Both the position numbers and the translations under genes were made by a program. A model generated the notes under the pieces. That model had not been told where the DNA came from. It searched no databases and was given only the letters and a program-made list of their open reading frames with translations. Positions 6,538-15,166 of a stretch of 64,000 bases of DNA are shown one piece after another. The stretch comes from Gammaproteobacteria bacterium Ga0077554 (GTDB lineage: Bacteria; Pseudomonadota; Gammaproteobacteria; Ga0077554; Ga007554), in assembly GCA_001464585.1 (NCBI GenBank), contig LNFF01000015.1, positions 62,001 through 126,000 on the forward strand, in the 5' to 3' direction. Positions within the stretch are counted from its first letter, which is position 1; each line of letters starts with the position of its first letter.

Positions 6538-7311
6538 ATGGAATGGGGATACACGGTAGCGGGCCTGGTGGTGGGTTTTGTTGTGGGCCTGACCGGCATG
6601 GGTGGTGGGGCGTTGATGACGCCGATACTGATCCTGTTTTTCAACATTTCTCCGGCGCTCGCCATAGGCACGGATTTGCTGTTTGCCTCTATTACCAAGG
6701 CCGGTGGCATGGTGGTGCATGGCAGGCGCGGCAACATCGAGTGGAAGGTCGTCAGGTTGATGGCGATGGGCAGCATTCCGGCGGCGGCGATTACCGTGCT
6801 GGTGCTACAGCAGTACAGTTATTCGGGCGATACTAAAAAATTATTGACCACGGCGTTGGGGGTTGCTTTGCTGCTGACCGCGCCGGTGGTGCTGTTCAAA
6901 GGCTATCTGGCGAATTTTGCCCACACCCGATTGAAGCTGGGGGCTTTTGTTCATTGGCGACCCGCAGTGACAGTGGCGGTGGGTGCCGGGCTGGGTATAT
7001 TGGTAACCCTGTCTTCGGTGGGGGCTGGGGTGCTGGGTACCATGATATTATTTTTTCTGTATCCCCACATGACGGCGGTACGGGTTGTGGGGACTGACAT
7101 TGCCCATGCGGTGCCGCTCACGGCGGTGGCGGGGTTGGGGCATCTGCAGATGGGTAATGTGGATTTTGCATTGCTGGGAAGTTTGTTGGTCGGCTCATTG
7201 CCAGGTATTTATGTCGGCAGCCATTTGAGCAGCCGTGTTCCTGAAAAAGTGTTGCGGCCCATTTTAGGTACATTGCTGTTATTATTTGGTGCCAAGTTTG
7301 CTTTTTCTTAA
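6538..7311 (+). CDS. TSUP (TauE/SafE) family anion carrier
   Basis: A 257-residue integral membrane protein of the TauE/SafE/TSUP family with about eight hydrophobic segments arranged as two similar halves: GLTGMGGGALMTPILI near residues 18-33 and VTLSSVGAGVLGTMILFF near 160-177 are the paired signature loops. Family members move sulfite, thiosulfate, sulfoacetate or related anions. It is the first gene of a unit followed by a siroheme reductase and an APS-type reductase and faces cysB, so sulfite export or sulfur-anion uptake is the likely job. Direction and substrate are inferred from neighbours. A TATAAT -10 lies 46 bases upstream of the start. Confidence 0.9.
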   Translation: MEWGYTVAGLVVGFVVGLTGMGGGALMTPILILFFNISPALAIGTDLLFASITKAGGMVVHGRRGNIEWKVVRLMAMGSIPAAAITVLVLQQYSYSGDTKKLLTTALGVALLLTAPVVLFKGYLANFAHTRLKLGAFVHWRPAVTVAVGAGLGILVTLSSVGAGVLGTMILFFLYPHMTAVRVVGTDIAHAVPLTAVAGLGHLQMGNVDFALLGSLLVGSLPGIYVGSHLSSRVPEKVLRPILGTLLLLFGAKFAFS

Positions 7312-7372
7312 ATCTTCTGGCGTAATTTTTTGGTAGGCAGTTTTTTTGCCCGCGAAGTAGGGAGAATAAATC

Positions 7373-9670
7373 ATGATTAACACAGAACGTCTGGTGAATG
7401 AAGAAGAAATTGGCCGCTATGATGATGCGGTGCAGTCTTATCTGAACTTGCAGATTGATCCTGATCGCTTCATGTCGATTCGCCTGCAACATGGCGTATA
7501 TGGCCAACGCCAGGACGGTGTAAACATGATGCGCGTCAAGATTCCGGGCGGCAACATGAACGCTGGGCAGTTGGTTGCGATTGCTGATGTCATGGAAAAA
7601 TACGTGGATCATCCGGTGGTGCATATTACTACGCGCCAGGACTTTCAGATTCATTACGTGCCGCTTGAACACACGCCAGCAGCGATGCGTCGCCTGGCGG
7701 ACGCCGGGTTGACGACGCGCGAGGCGTGCGGCAACACGGTGCGCAATATTACTGCGTGCCCGCTGGCGGGCGTGTGTCCGCGTGAGCATGTTGATATTAC
7801 GCCGTTGATGGAAGGCGCAGCAACGCACTTTCTGCGTCATCCGCTCACGCAGCATTTGCCGCGCAAATTCAAAATGAGTTTTTCTGGCTGCGAGGCGGAT
7901 TGCGCGCAAGGCATGATGCACGATCTGGGCGTGGTCGCGGTGCAAAAAAATGGCCGTTACGGCTTCAAAGTGTTGGCTGGCGGGGGTCTGGGCCACAAGC
8001 CGCGTGAAGCAATCACGGTTGATGAGTTTGTTGAAGAGCGCGATTTACTGGCCAGTATTGAGGCGGTTGTGTCGTTGCACCACCGTTATTCTGACCGCAA
8101 GCGGCGCGCCAAGGCGCGGATTAAATTTCTCGTGGAAAAATTTGGCGCGCAAGGTTTTATTGATAAATATAAAGACGAGTTTGCCCGTACTAAAGTGGCG
8201 TTGGCCGATAAGCCGCATCCCGTGGGTGTATGGAGTGGCGGTAAGCCCGGCCCCGATTGCGGTATGGGCGCGCCGCGCCAAACCCTGGCGCAGAAGCAGC
8301 CGGGGTTGTTTGTGGTGCCGATCAGTATCCCGATTGGTGACATCACGCAGGCGCAATTGCGCGGTATTGCCGCGCTGATGAACGATACGGGCATCACGGA
8401 TATTCGTACCACACAGGATCAGAATTTGATGCTGGTAAATGTGCCACAGGCACAGTTGACGGCGGTGCGCACTGCGTTGGCTGCACTAGGTTTGGGTGAG
8501 CCGAAAGCAGGTGATGATGTGGTGGCGTGCCCCGGCACATCGACGTGCCGTTTGGGCATTACGTCGAGCAAGATCATCGGCACTAAAATCAGCGGCGGCG
8601 CGGCAGACTTGCGGATCCGTGCCAGCGGTTGCCATAACGGTTGCGCGCAACCCGAAACCGGCGACATCGGCATTTACGGCGAAGGCAATCGCCTGCATGG
8701 CAAGCTGGTGCCGCACTATCAAATGTATTTTGGCGGCGACGGCCGTGCTAATGGCGGGTTGGCGCTTAAAGGCCCCTCTGTTCCCGCCGCGCGCGTGGAA
8801 GCAGCGATTGCGCGTGTGCAAGACACCTATGCGCAAGATCGTCAGGACAGCGAAACTTTTTTCAACTGGACGCGCCGCCACGGCGCTGCTTATTTCAAGG
8901 AATTGCTGCAGGATATTACTCACGTCACACCTGAGCAATTGGCGTCGGTAATGAACGACCATGGCGAGACGCAGGACTTTAAAGTGTTGCAACTGGGCGG
9001 TGGTGAGTGCGCAGGCGCGGCGCAGGAATTTGTTGCCGCGCATTTTGCCGAAGCTGCGTATGAGCGCGACTGCCGCAACTCATTTGCGGCGCAGCATAAA
9101 TCTATGGAAGCACTGGAATGTGCCGAAGCGATTGGCCGTCTGGTCGGTGAGTCACTGCTGTTTTCGTCAGGTCGCCCGGCGGTAACCGGGTTGCCGGAGA
9201 TCGCTGCCATATTAAAAGATTCGTTGTCGCCGCAGGATGCAGCATTGAGCCAACAATTGGCGGGCTTTGCCAGCACCATCACGCAGCTTAAAGAGTCTTT
9301 TGATGAGCACGCCTATGCCACGCTGGTGGCCGGGCAGGACGCCTGGATCGCCGAGGCCGCGCGCGCCTGCCTGACGCTGGATCGTCAGCTTAATCTTACT
9401 GTGTCGATTACGGCGCCGCCTGTTACCAAGGTGATTCCGAAGGTGGTGGATCTGTCCACCTATGGCTGCCCGTTGCACTACCTGAAGGCGCGCAACGCGT
9501 TGCACAACCTGTCAGAGGGCGCTGTGGTAGATTTTCTGCTGGAGTCAGGTGAATCGACCCAGCAAGTGACGTCGAGCCTGGAAAGCGATGGGCATCGTGT
9601 GCTGTATAAGGAAGAGCGCGGTAGTACGACGCGTATCACTGTAAAAAAAGCTGCGCGTGCTGCGGCATAA
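7373..9670 (+). CDS. Siroheme sulfite/nitrite reductase fused to a C-terminal TusA-like domain
   Basis: A 765-residue fusion. Residues 1-500 form the two-repeat nitrite/sulfite reductase fold that reduces sulfite to sulfide by six electrons on a coupled siroheme and [4Fe-4S] centre. The canonical cluster cysteines are present in the second repeat (CPGTSTC, Cys386/Cys392; CHNGC, Cys420/Cys424). The first repeat carries the same spacing (CPLAGVC, Cys129/Cys135; CEADC, Cys173/Cys177). Residues 520-680 are a mostly helical linker with no family I recognise. Residues 690-760 look like TusA: DLSTYGCPLHYLKARNAL, with the persulfide-type Cys699-Pro. Neighbours cysH and cysB support assimilatory sulfite reduction; no cysJ flavoprotein is adjacent, so ferredoxin may be the donor. 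GGGAG precedes the ATG. Confidence 0.9.
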   Translation: MINTERLVNEEEIGRYDDAVQSYLNLQIDPDRFMSIRLQHGVYGQRQDGVNMMRVKIPGGNMNAGQLVAIADVMEKYVDHPVVHITTRQDFQIHYVPLEHTPAAMRRLADAGLTTREACGNTVRNITACPLAGVCPREHVDITPLMEGAATHFLRHPLTQHLPRKFKMSFSGCEADCAQGMMHDLGVVAVQKNGRYGFKVLAGGGLGHKPREAITVDEFVEERDLLASIEAVVSLHHRYSDRKRRAKARIKFLVEKFGAQGFIDKYKDEFARTKVALADKPHPVGVWSGGKPGPDCGMGAPRQTLAQKQPGLFVVPISIPIGDITQAQLRGIAALMNDTGITDIRTTQDQNLMLVNVPQAQLTAVRTALAALGLGEPKAGDDVVACPGTSTCRLGITSSKIIGTKISGGAADLRIRASGCHNGCAQPETGDIGIYGEGNRLHGKLVPHYQMYFGGDGRANGGLALKGPSVPAARVEAAIARVQDTYAQDRQDSETFFNWTRRHGAAYFKELLQDITHVTPEQLASVMNDHGETQDFKVLQLGGGECAGAAQEFVAAHFAEAAYERDCRNSFAAQHKSMEALECAEAIGRLVGESLLFSSGRPAVTGLPEIAAILKDSLSPQDAALSQQLAGFASTITQLKESFDEHAYATLVAGQDAWIAEAARACLTLDRQLNLTVSITAPPVTKVIPKVVDLSTYGCPLHYLKARNALHNLSEGAVVDFLLESGESTQQVTSSLESDGHRVLYKEERGSTTRITVKKAARAAA

Positions 9671-9691
9671 GTTTGTGAGGGTTGGAAAATC

Positions 9692-10426
9692 ATGAGTCTG
9701 GACGCATTGTTGCTGCAAAAAATTGACAACACCACAGCGCTGCTGCACAGCATCGCCGCGCAGTATGCACCCGCCACTTTTGCCAACAGCTTTGGCGTGG
9801 AAGACATGGTGCTGACGGATTTAATTAGCAAGCACGCGCCGACGATAGGCCTGTTTAGCCTGGATACCGGTCGCCTGCCCGAAGAAACCTACCAGCTCAT
9901 GCAGCAGACCATGGCGCATTATGGGGCCAAATATGGGATTGGCATACAGGCGTACTTTCCCGAAGCGGCCGCAGTGGAAGGCTATATCCGTGCGCACGGC
10001 CCCAATGCTTTTTATGACAGCGTGGAATTGCGCAAGCGCTGCTGCCAGATTCGTAAAGTGGAGCCGTTGAAGCGCGCCTTACAGGGTAAAAAAGCCTGGA
10101 TCACCGGTCTGCGCCGCGAACAGGCGCCCACGCGTAAGGATCTTGCCGATTCAGAATGGGATGCCGACAATCAGTTGCAGAAGTTTAACCCATTAATTGA
10201 ATGGACTAATTCTGACGTATGGGCGTATATACGCCACTTTGGCGTGCCCTATAACGCACTGCATGACAAGCACTATCCGAGCATCGGTTGCGCGCCCTGC
10301 ACCCGCGCCATCAGCGTTGGTGAAGATATCCGCGCGGGTCGTTGGTGGTGGGAAAATCCGGAAAGCAAGGAGTGTGGCTTGCATGCCCGTGATACTGCGG
10401 TAAGCAAGAAAACTGCTGCCGCATGA
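9692..10426 (+). CDS. cysH: APS/PAPS reductase CysH, [4Fe-4S] (APS) type
   Basis: A 244-residue cytoplasmic reductase that converts adenylyl-sulfate to sulfite using thioredoxin. The adenylation-fold loop SFGVEDMV (33-40) and LDTGRLPEETY (58-67) are intact. Cysteines at 117-118 (KRCCQIRK) and 200/203 (GCAPCTR) are the four ligands of the [4Fe-4S] cluster that marks APS-preferring enzymes, and Cys228 in ECGLH is the catalytic thiol. It follows the siroheme reductase by 21 bases in the same orientation, giving consecutive steps APS to sulfite to sulfide. No ATP sulfurylase gene is in the window. Confidence 0.95.
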   Translation: MSLDALLLQKIDNTTALLHSIAAQYAPATFANSFGVEDMVLTDLISKHAPTIGLFSLDTGRLPEETYQLMQQTMAHYGAKYGIGIQAYFPEAAAVEGYIRAHGPNAFYDSVELRKRCCQIRKVEPLKRALQGKKAWITGLRREQAPTRKDLADSEWDADNQLQKFNPLIEWTNSDVWAYIRHFGVPYNALHDKHYPSIGCAPCTRAISVGEDIRAGRWWWENPESKECGLHARDTAVSKKTAAA

Positions 10427-10519
10427 GGTTTTTGCGTATTTTGGTTATGCTCACCCTAACCAAGCGCCCCGGCGATAGTGTAAACTAGCAGCCACAAATT
10501 TTGATTCCAAACAGTATTG

Positions 10520-10582
10520 TGGGTAACGGCGCAAGCAGGCAAACCGCCGCTGCGCCGTTACCCATAATCATTTGGTTACCCA
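10520..10582 (+). promoter_or_regulatory. Structured leader / repeat region upstream of prk
   Basis: A perfect 14-bp inverted repeat, TGGGTAACGGCGCA at 10520-10533 and its complement at 10551-10564, with a 17-base loop. The 3' arm sequence GTTACCCA recurs at 10575-10582, within an 18-base-period direct repeat, so the 5' arm could pair with either copy. It ends 27 bases before the prk start codon. It could be an RNA switch-like structure or tandem operator; no known riboswitch class is recognised. Confidence 0.55.
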
Positions 10583-10609
10583 TTCATTTAAGCTTGTTGA
10601 GGAAATACC

Positions 10610-11479
10610 ATGTCAAAAAAACACCCTGTGATCGCAGTGACCGGCTCGTCCGGCGCGGGCACCACCACCGTAAAAAGAGCCTTTGAGCATATCTTTCGCC
10701 GTGAAGATATCAAGCCGGCGATTGTTGAGGGCGACAGCTTTCATCGCTATGACCGTAAATCCATGAAAGAAGCCGTTGAGGCCGCGCGCAAAGAAGGGCG
10801 GACCTTGAGCCATTTTGGTGCGGAAGGCAATCTGTTTGACAAGCTTGAAGATCTGTTCCGCGTCTATGGTGAAACTGGCGCGGGTGAAATTCGTTACTAC
10901 TTGCATAACGAAGCAGAAGCCGCGCCCTATAAGCAGGATGCCGGCACATTTACGCCGTGGCGATCCCTTGAGACGGGCTCTGATCTGTTGTTTTATGAAG
11001 GTTTGCATGGCGGGGTGATTGCCGACGGTGTGGATGTGGCGCGCTGGGTGGATCTACTGATTGGCGTAGTGCCCATCGTTAATCTGGAATGGATTCAAAA
11101 AATTCACCGTGATACTGCGGAGCGGGGTTATTCCGCAGAAGCCGTCACCGACACGATTTTACGCCGCATGCCAGACTATGTGCAGTTTATCACGCCACAA
11201 TTTTCGCGCACTGATGTGAATTTTCAGCGCGTTGCCATTGTCGATACCTCAAACCCATTTATTGCGCGTGATATTCCCACGCCGGATGAGAGTTTCATTG
11301 TGATTCGCTTCCGCCATCCCGGAATCCATGATTTCCCTTATTATCTGCAAATGATAGACGGTTCATGGATGTCACGCCCCAACACTATCGTGGTGCCAGG
11401 CGGCAAGATGGGTTTTGCAATGGAGCTGATTTTACGGCCGATGATTCAGGATTTGATTAAAAACAAGCGTACTGCATAA
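10610..11479 (+). CDS. prkB: Phosphoribulokinase
   Basis: A 289-residue kinase of the proteobacterial (class I) type that phosphorylates ribulose 5-phosphate to the Rubisco substrate ribulose 1,5-bisphosphate. The P-loop is GSSGAGTTT (12-20); VEGDSFHRYDR (39-49) and the substrate loop SHFGAEGN follow, then the Walker B-type LLFYEGLHGG around 125-134. Full length for the family. GAGGAAA gives a good ribosome site. It lies downstream of cysH but separated by 183 bases with its own structured leader, so it is probably separately controlled. Rubisco genes are not in this window, and some heterotrophs carry prkB-like kinases, so autotrophy is likely but not proven. Confidence 0.92.
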   Translation: MSKKHPVIAVTGSSGAGTTTVKRAFEHIFRREDIKPAIVEGDSFHRYDRKSMKEAVEAARKEGRTLSHFGAEGNLFDKLEDLFRVYGETGAGEIRYYLHNEAEAAPYKQDAGTFTPWRSLETGSDLLFYEGLHGGVIADGVDVARWVDLLIGVVPIVNLEWIQKIHRDTAERGYSAEAVTDTILRRMPDYVQFITPQFSRTDVNFQRVAIVDTSNPFIARDIPTPDESFIVIRFRHPGIHDFPYYLQMIDGSWMSRPNTIVVPGGKMGFAMELILRPMIQDLIKNKRTA

Positions 11480-11496
11480 GATTTTTTGTTTAAAAT

Positions 11497-11527
11497 AAAG
11501 GGTCGCATGTATATCATGCGACCCTTT
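11497..11527. terminator. Bidirectional terminator between prk and the PAP2 gene
   Basis: Perfect 13-bp stem AAAGGGTCGCATG (11497-11509) with its complement at 11515-11527 and a 5-base loop. A-rich and T-rich flanks serve both directions. The PAP2 stop codon overlaps the right arm. Confidence 0.85.
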
Positions 11528-12329
11528 ATGCTTTCCCATTAAATATTTTTGGCAGTTGCGGCACTAACAGCACAATACAGGCCAGCGCAATGCCACGCTG
11601 TAACCAGATCGCTGTTTCATAGCCCGTCTGGTAATACGTTAACAATACGCCCGCTGCTGCGGCCAGCATCACCGCAAAGGTTTGTTGCGCCGTAGCGCGC
11701 ATTCCCCACTGTGCGTGCTGTGCAATGGCGACGCCGCAGATCGCGCATAACCACCCCGTCATTGCTCCGGCCAACACATCCAAAGGCCAATGTACCCCCA
11801 CCACAATCCGTGAGATGCCGACCAGGCTTGCGGCGCAAATCAATAGTGTTGTAATTGGCGGGCGGCGTAATAGCAGGCTTAGTGCGCCAGCGAAAGCAAA
11901 CGCGGTGGTGGTATGCCCGGAAGGGAAAGAACTGGCCTTGAAGGCGGGACCAATAATATGAAATGCTGTGTGGGCGAGCGTCGCTGGGGGGCGTGCGGCG
12001 TGAAATAGCGCTTTCAGGCCGTAGGTCGCCAGTGCGGTGAGCAGCGCTGTGATAAGCAATGCCCACACAATGTCCGGGCGGCGCCCGGCAAAACCTAAAA
12101 TCAGCACAAACACTATCAATCCATCGCCCATCACCGTGAGATTGGCCCACAGCGCATCGCCGGTAATCTGGCTCAGCGAATTAATGGCTAAAAACACCGA
12201 CTTATTGCTATCGGTGGCGAGTATGGCCAGTAATAGAGCCAGACTGAGTGCAGGTAAAGCCCACGCCAGTGGTGATCGCATGATAGATTTTTGCGTCGAT
12301 ATAAGTTCAGGATTATCTGAGGTGTTCAT
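11526..12329 (-). CDS. PAP2-family membrane phosphatase
   Basis: A 267-residue inner-membrane lipid phosphatase of the PAP2 superfamily, acting on undecaprenyl diphosphate, phosphatidic acid or similar lipids. All three active-site motifs are visible in order: KALFHAARP (KxxxxxxRP), FPSGHTT (PSGH) and SRIVVGVHWPLDVLAG (SRxxxxxHxxxD). About six hydrophobic segments surround them. It is transcribed alone, convergent with prk and divergent from the DUF255 gene. The exact lipid substrate cannot be told from sequence; the surrounding wall-synthesis genes are too far away to be informative. Confidence 0.92.
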   Translation of the reverse strand: MNTSDNPELISTQKSIMRSPLAWALPALSLALLLAILATDSNKSVFLAINSLSQITGDALWANLTVMGDGLIVFVLILGFAGRRPDIVWALLITALLTALATYGLKALFHAARPPATLAHTAFHIIGPAFKASSFPSGHTTTAFAFAGALSLLLRRPPITTLLICAASLVGISRIVVGVHWPLDVLAGAMTGWLCAICGVAIAQHAQWGMRATAQQTFAVMLAAAAGVLLTYYQTGYETAIWLQRGIALACIVLLVPQLPKIFNGKA

Positions 12330-12434
12330 AATTTCAGTATACCGTAAATTGATGGATAGCAGATTATGCCGTAACCTGAAAAAGTAGCGTATGCGCTATG
12401 CTATAGTTTGATTTTATTTCAGGGAATGCGCACC

Positions 12435-14519
12435 ATGCAAAATACCACATATACTAATCGGCTCATCAACGAAACCAGCCCTTATCTTCACCAGCATGCG
12501 CATAACCCGGTGGAGTGGTATCCATGGGGGGCGGAGGCTTTGGCCAAGGCGCAGCTTGAGAACAAGCCGATTCTGCTTTCCATTGGTTATTCGGCATGTC
12601 ACTGGTGTCATGTGATGGCGCATGAATCCTTTGAGGACGAGGCAACGGCGCAGGTGATGAATGCGCTATTTATTAATATCAAGGTAGACCGTGAAGAGCG
12701 CCCCGACCTTGATAAAATTTACCAGACTGCGCATCAATTGCTGGCGCAGCGTGGTGGAGGCTGGCCGTTGACCATGTTTCTTGCGCCTGCCGATCAGGTG
12801 CCATTTTTTGGCGGCACGTATTTTCCCATTGAGCCGCGTTATGGCCTGCCGGGGTTTAAGGATTTATTGCAGCGTATCTCCGCTTTTTATCATGATAATA
12901 GCGATGCCGTGCAGCAGCAAAATATCTCGCTGCTGAATGCAATGCAACTTATCGCGCCCGTGGGCAGTGCCGTTCAGGAAGTTATCAATGCCGTGCCGCT
13001 GGATATTGCGCGGCGCCAACTGGAGCAGAGTTTTGATGCGCATCACGGCGGCTTTGGCCGCGCGCCCAAGTTTCCGCATCCCACCCACATTGAGCGTTTG
13101 TTACGGCATTGGTCGGCGACCTCTCAGGTGGGGGCGCATGACGAAAAGTCTCTGAGCATGGCATGTTTCACGCTAACGAAAATGGCGCACGGCGGTGTGT
13201 ATGATCAGCTTGGTGGCGGTTTTTGCCGTTACTCGGTCGATGAACTGTGGATGATCCCGCATTTCGAGAAAATGTTATATGACAATGGCCCGTTGCTGGT
13301 GCTGTATAGCGAGGCATGGTTGATTACGCGTGATCCATTGTTTAAACGCATCGCGGAAGAAACAGCGGCGTGGGTGATGCGTGACATGCGATCACCCGCA
13401 GGCGGTTATTACGCGACACTGGATGCCGACTCAGAAGGCCATGAAGGAAAATTTTATGCGTGGTCTCGTGAAGAGGTGCGCGCGTTGTTGGGTGATGATG
13501 AATACGCCCTCATGGCGCGTCGTTTCGGTCTTGATCAGCCTGCCAATTTTGAAGGGGCATGGCACCTTCATGTCCATGAAGAAATATCGGCGTTGAGCGT
13601 AGCGTTTTCATTGACGGAGCCGCAAGTCATCGCGCTGCTCGACAGCGCCCGTAAAAAACTGTTTGATGCGCGGGAAGAACGCATTCATCCGGGGCGCGAT
13701 GAAAAAATCCTTACCGCCTGGAACAGCCTCATGATTAAGGGTATGGCAGCGGCGGGGCGCCATCTGGGGTGCGCTGACTATGTTGATTCAGCGCAGCGCG
13801 CACTGGATTTTATTCATGAGCATCTTTGGAAGAATGGTCGATTGCTTGCCAACTATAAAGATGGCCGCGCCACGCTGCCCGCGTACCTGGATGATTACGT
13901 GTTTCTCATTGATGGCATTCTGGAATTATTGCAGGCGCGCTGGCGTGATGGGGATCTGGAGTTCGCCATGGCATTGGCTGATGTTGTGCTGGCGCACTTT
14001 GAAGATACCGGCGAAGATAAAGGACACGGCGGTTTTTATTTTACGGCGGATGATCATGAGCAGCTCATGCTCCGCCCCAAATCATGGGGTGATGATGCGT
14101 TGCCCTCCGGGAATGGTGTGGCCGCCTATGTGTTAGGCCGTCTCGGTCATCTGCTGGGTGAAAGCCGCTATCTTGATGCGGCGGCACGCGCGATTAAGGC
14201 CGCCTGGCCCACCGTAAAAGAATTGCCGTATGCGCACAATGCCATGCTGCTGGCGGTGGAAGAATATCTGTATCCGCCCCAGACAATTATTTTGCGTGGC
14301 CAGCCGCCGGTGTTAAAGGAATGGCAGTCACTCTGCACAGAAAAATATGCGCCGCGCCGTTTGACGTTAGCCATTCCTGATAATGCGAAGAATTTGCCGG
14401 GCATGCTGGAACAACGCAAAACCACGCAGGGGTCGGTAGCCTACGTGTGCAGTGGCTTGTCATGCAGTGCGCCAGCGGTGACGCGTGAGGAATTGCAGCA
14501 ATTGCTTGCGGATGGGTAA
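12435..14519 (+). CDS. Thioredoxin-fold DUF255 protein (YyaL/SSP411 family)
   Basis: A 694-residue cytoplasmic protein of the YyaL/spermatogenesis-associated 20 family. An N-terminal thioredoxin-like domain (DUF255) has LIGYS-type [20 protein letters not shown], where CHWCH replaces the usual CxxC. The rest is an (alpha/alpha)6-barrel typical of glycosidases and epimerases, with [10 protein letters not shown] and [13 protein letters not shown] landmarks. The family is widespread but has no settled function. The frame opens at a TTG at 12408; the ATG at 12435 is chosen because AGGGA at 12420-12424 is well placed for it and [21 protein letters not shown] follows immediately. It occupies the position before rpoZ where gmk usually lies in Gammaproteobacteria. 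Confidence 0.93.
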   Translation: MQNTTYTNRLINETSPYLHQHAHNPVEWYPWGAEALAKAQLENKPILLSIGYSACHWCHVMAHESFEDEATAQVMNALFINIKVDREERPDLDKIYQTAHQLLAQRGGGWPLTMFLAPADQVPFFGGTYFPIEPRYGLPGFKDLLQRISAFYHDNSDAVQQQNISLLNAMQLIAPVGSAVQEVINAVPLDIARRQLEQSFDAHHGGFGRAPKFPHPTHIERLLRHWSATSQVGAHDEKSLSMACFTLTKMAHGGVYDQLGGGFCRYSVDELWMIPHFEKMLYDNGPLLVLYSEAWLITRDPLFKRIAEETAAWVMRDMRSPAGGYYATLDADSEGHEGKFYAWSREEVRALLGDDEYALMARRFGLDQPANFEGAWHLHVHEEISALSVAFSLTEPQVIALLDSARKKLFDAREERIHPGRDEKILTAWNSLMIKGMAAAGRHLGCADYVDSAQRALDFIHEHLWKNGRLLANYKDGRATLPAYLDDYVFLIDGILELLQARWRDGDLEFAMALADVVLAHFEDTGEDKGHGGFYFTADDHEQLMLRPKSWGDDALPSGNGVAAYVLGRLGHLLGESRYLDAAARAIKAAWPTVKELPYAHNAMLLAVEEYLYPPQTIILRGQPPVLKEWQSLCTEKYAPRRLTLAIPDNAKNLPGMLEQRKTTQGSVAYVCSGLSCSAPAVTREELQQLLADG

Positions 14520-14839
14520 GGTTGCTGATGCTGAACCTGTGGTGGTGGCGCCACCAGGATACGATGTTTTTAATGATGGCACTATCTGAAATGAAAAAGA
14601 TCATTTACCAGTCAATATGGCTTGCTATTATCGTCATCTCGCCTGGAGGCGCCTGCTTTTGGCGTCTTCTTCGCAGTCGGGTCGAGTTTATAGGTGCGCC
14701 CGTAAGGGGTAGTTTTATAGTATAATGCTCCAAACCCATTCCCGGGGCCTGTGAGAAAATCGCTGCTTTTCTGCGGGCAAACGATTTGCCTGACGGCGCT
14801 TTTTCATAGACCCCATCCATTTTTAGGAGTCCTTATCTG
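14520..14839 (+). promoter_or_regulatory. rpoZ upstream region with promoter -10
   Basis: About 320 bases without a credible gene. A 12-base palindrome GGTGGCGCCACC lies at 14544-14555. A perfect -10 TATAAT is at 14721-14726 within TTTATAGTATAATGC; no clear -35 is visible at the usual distance. A Shine-Dalgarno AGGAG at 14824-14828 serves rpoZ. gmk, normally upstream of rpoZ, is absent. Confidence 0.6.
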
Positions 14840-15109
14840 ATGGCACGCGTGACCATAGAAGATTGTTTGGCCAATGTAGATAACCGTTTCCAGTTGGTGT
14901 TGGTCGCTGCCAAGCGCGCACGTCAGCTTGCGGCGGGTTCCGAATCCACTGTAGCATGGGAAAATGACAAGCCCACCGTGGTGGCGTTGCGTGAAATTGC
15001 GGCTGGCCACGTTGACCGCAGCATTCTGGATGTGGTTATTGCCCAGGAACACGCGACTGAATCCAATGTTAAGGACGAAGAGCTGCAAGATTTGCGCGGC
15101 TTGGAATAA
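14840..15109 (+). CDS. rpoZ: RNA polymerase omega subunit
   Basis: An 89-residue protein that helps assemble RNA polymerase by latching onto the beta' subunit and forms part of a ppGpp site. [29 protein letters not shown] at the N-terminus is diagnostic, followed by the conserved [16 protein letters not shown] stretch. Length fits (E. coli 91). It is followed by spoT in the same direction with a 57-base gap, the usual gammaproteobacterial linkage that joins omega to ppGpp metabolism. Confidence 0.97.
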   Translation: MARVTIEDCLANVDNRFQLVLVAAKRARQLAAGSESTVAWENDKPTVVALREIAAGHVDRSILDVVIAQEHATESNVKDEELQDLRGLE

Positions 15110-15166
15110 GGCGTCCCCGGCGATTCGATCGCGCCCCCGCCCCCGCTGGTCGCTTATAGGTGAGAC

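Noticed and set aside
7118-7996. 292-codon antisense frame over the TSUP/reductase junction
   Set aside because: Overlaps two well-supported genes and has no recognisable domain.
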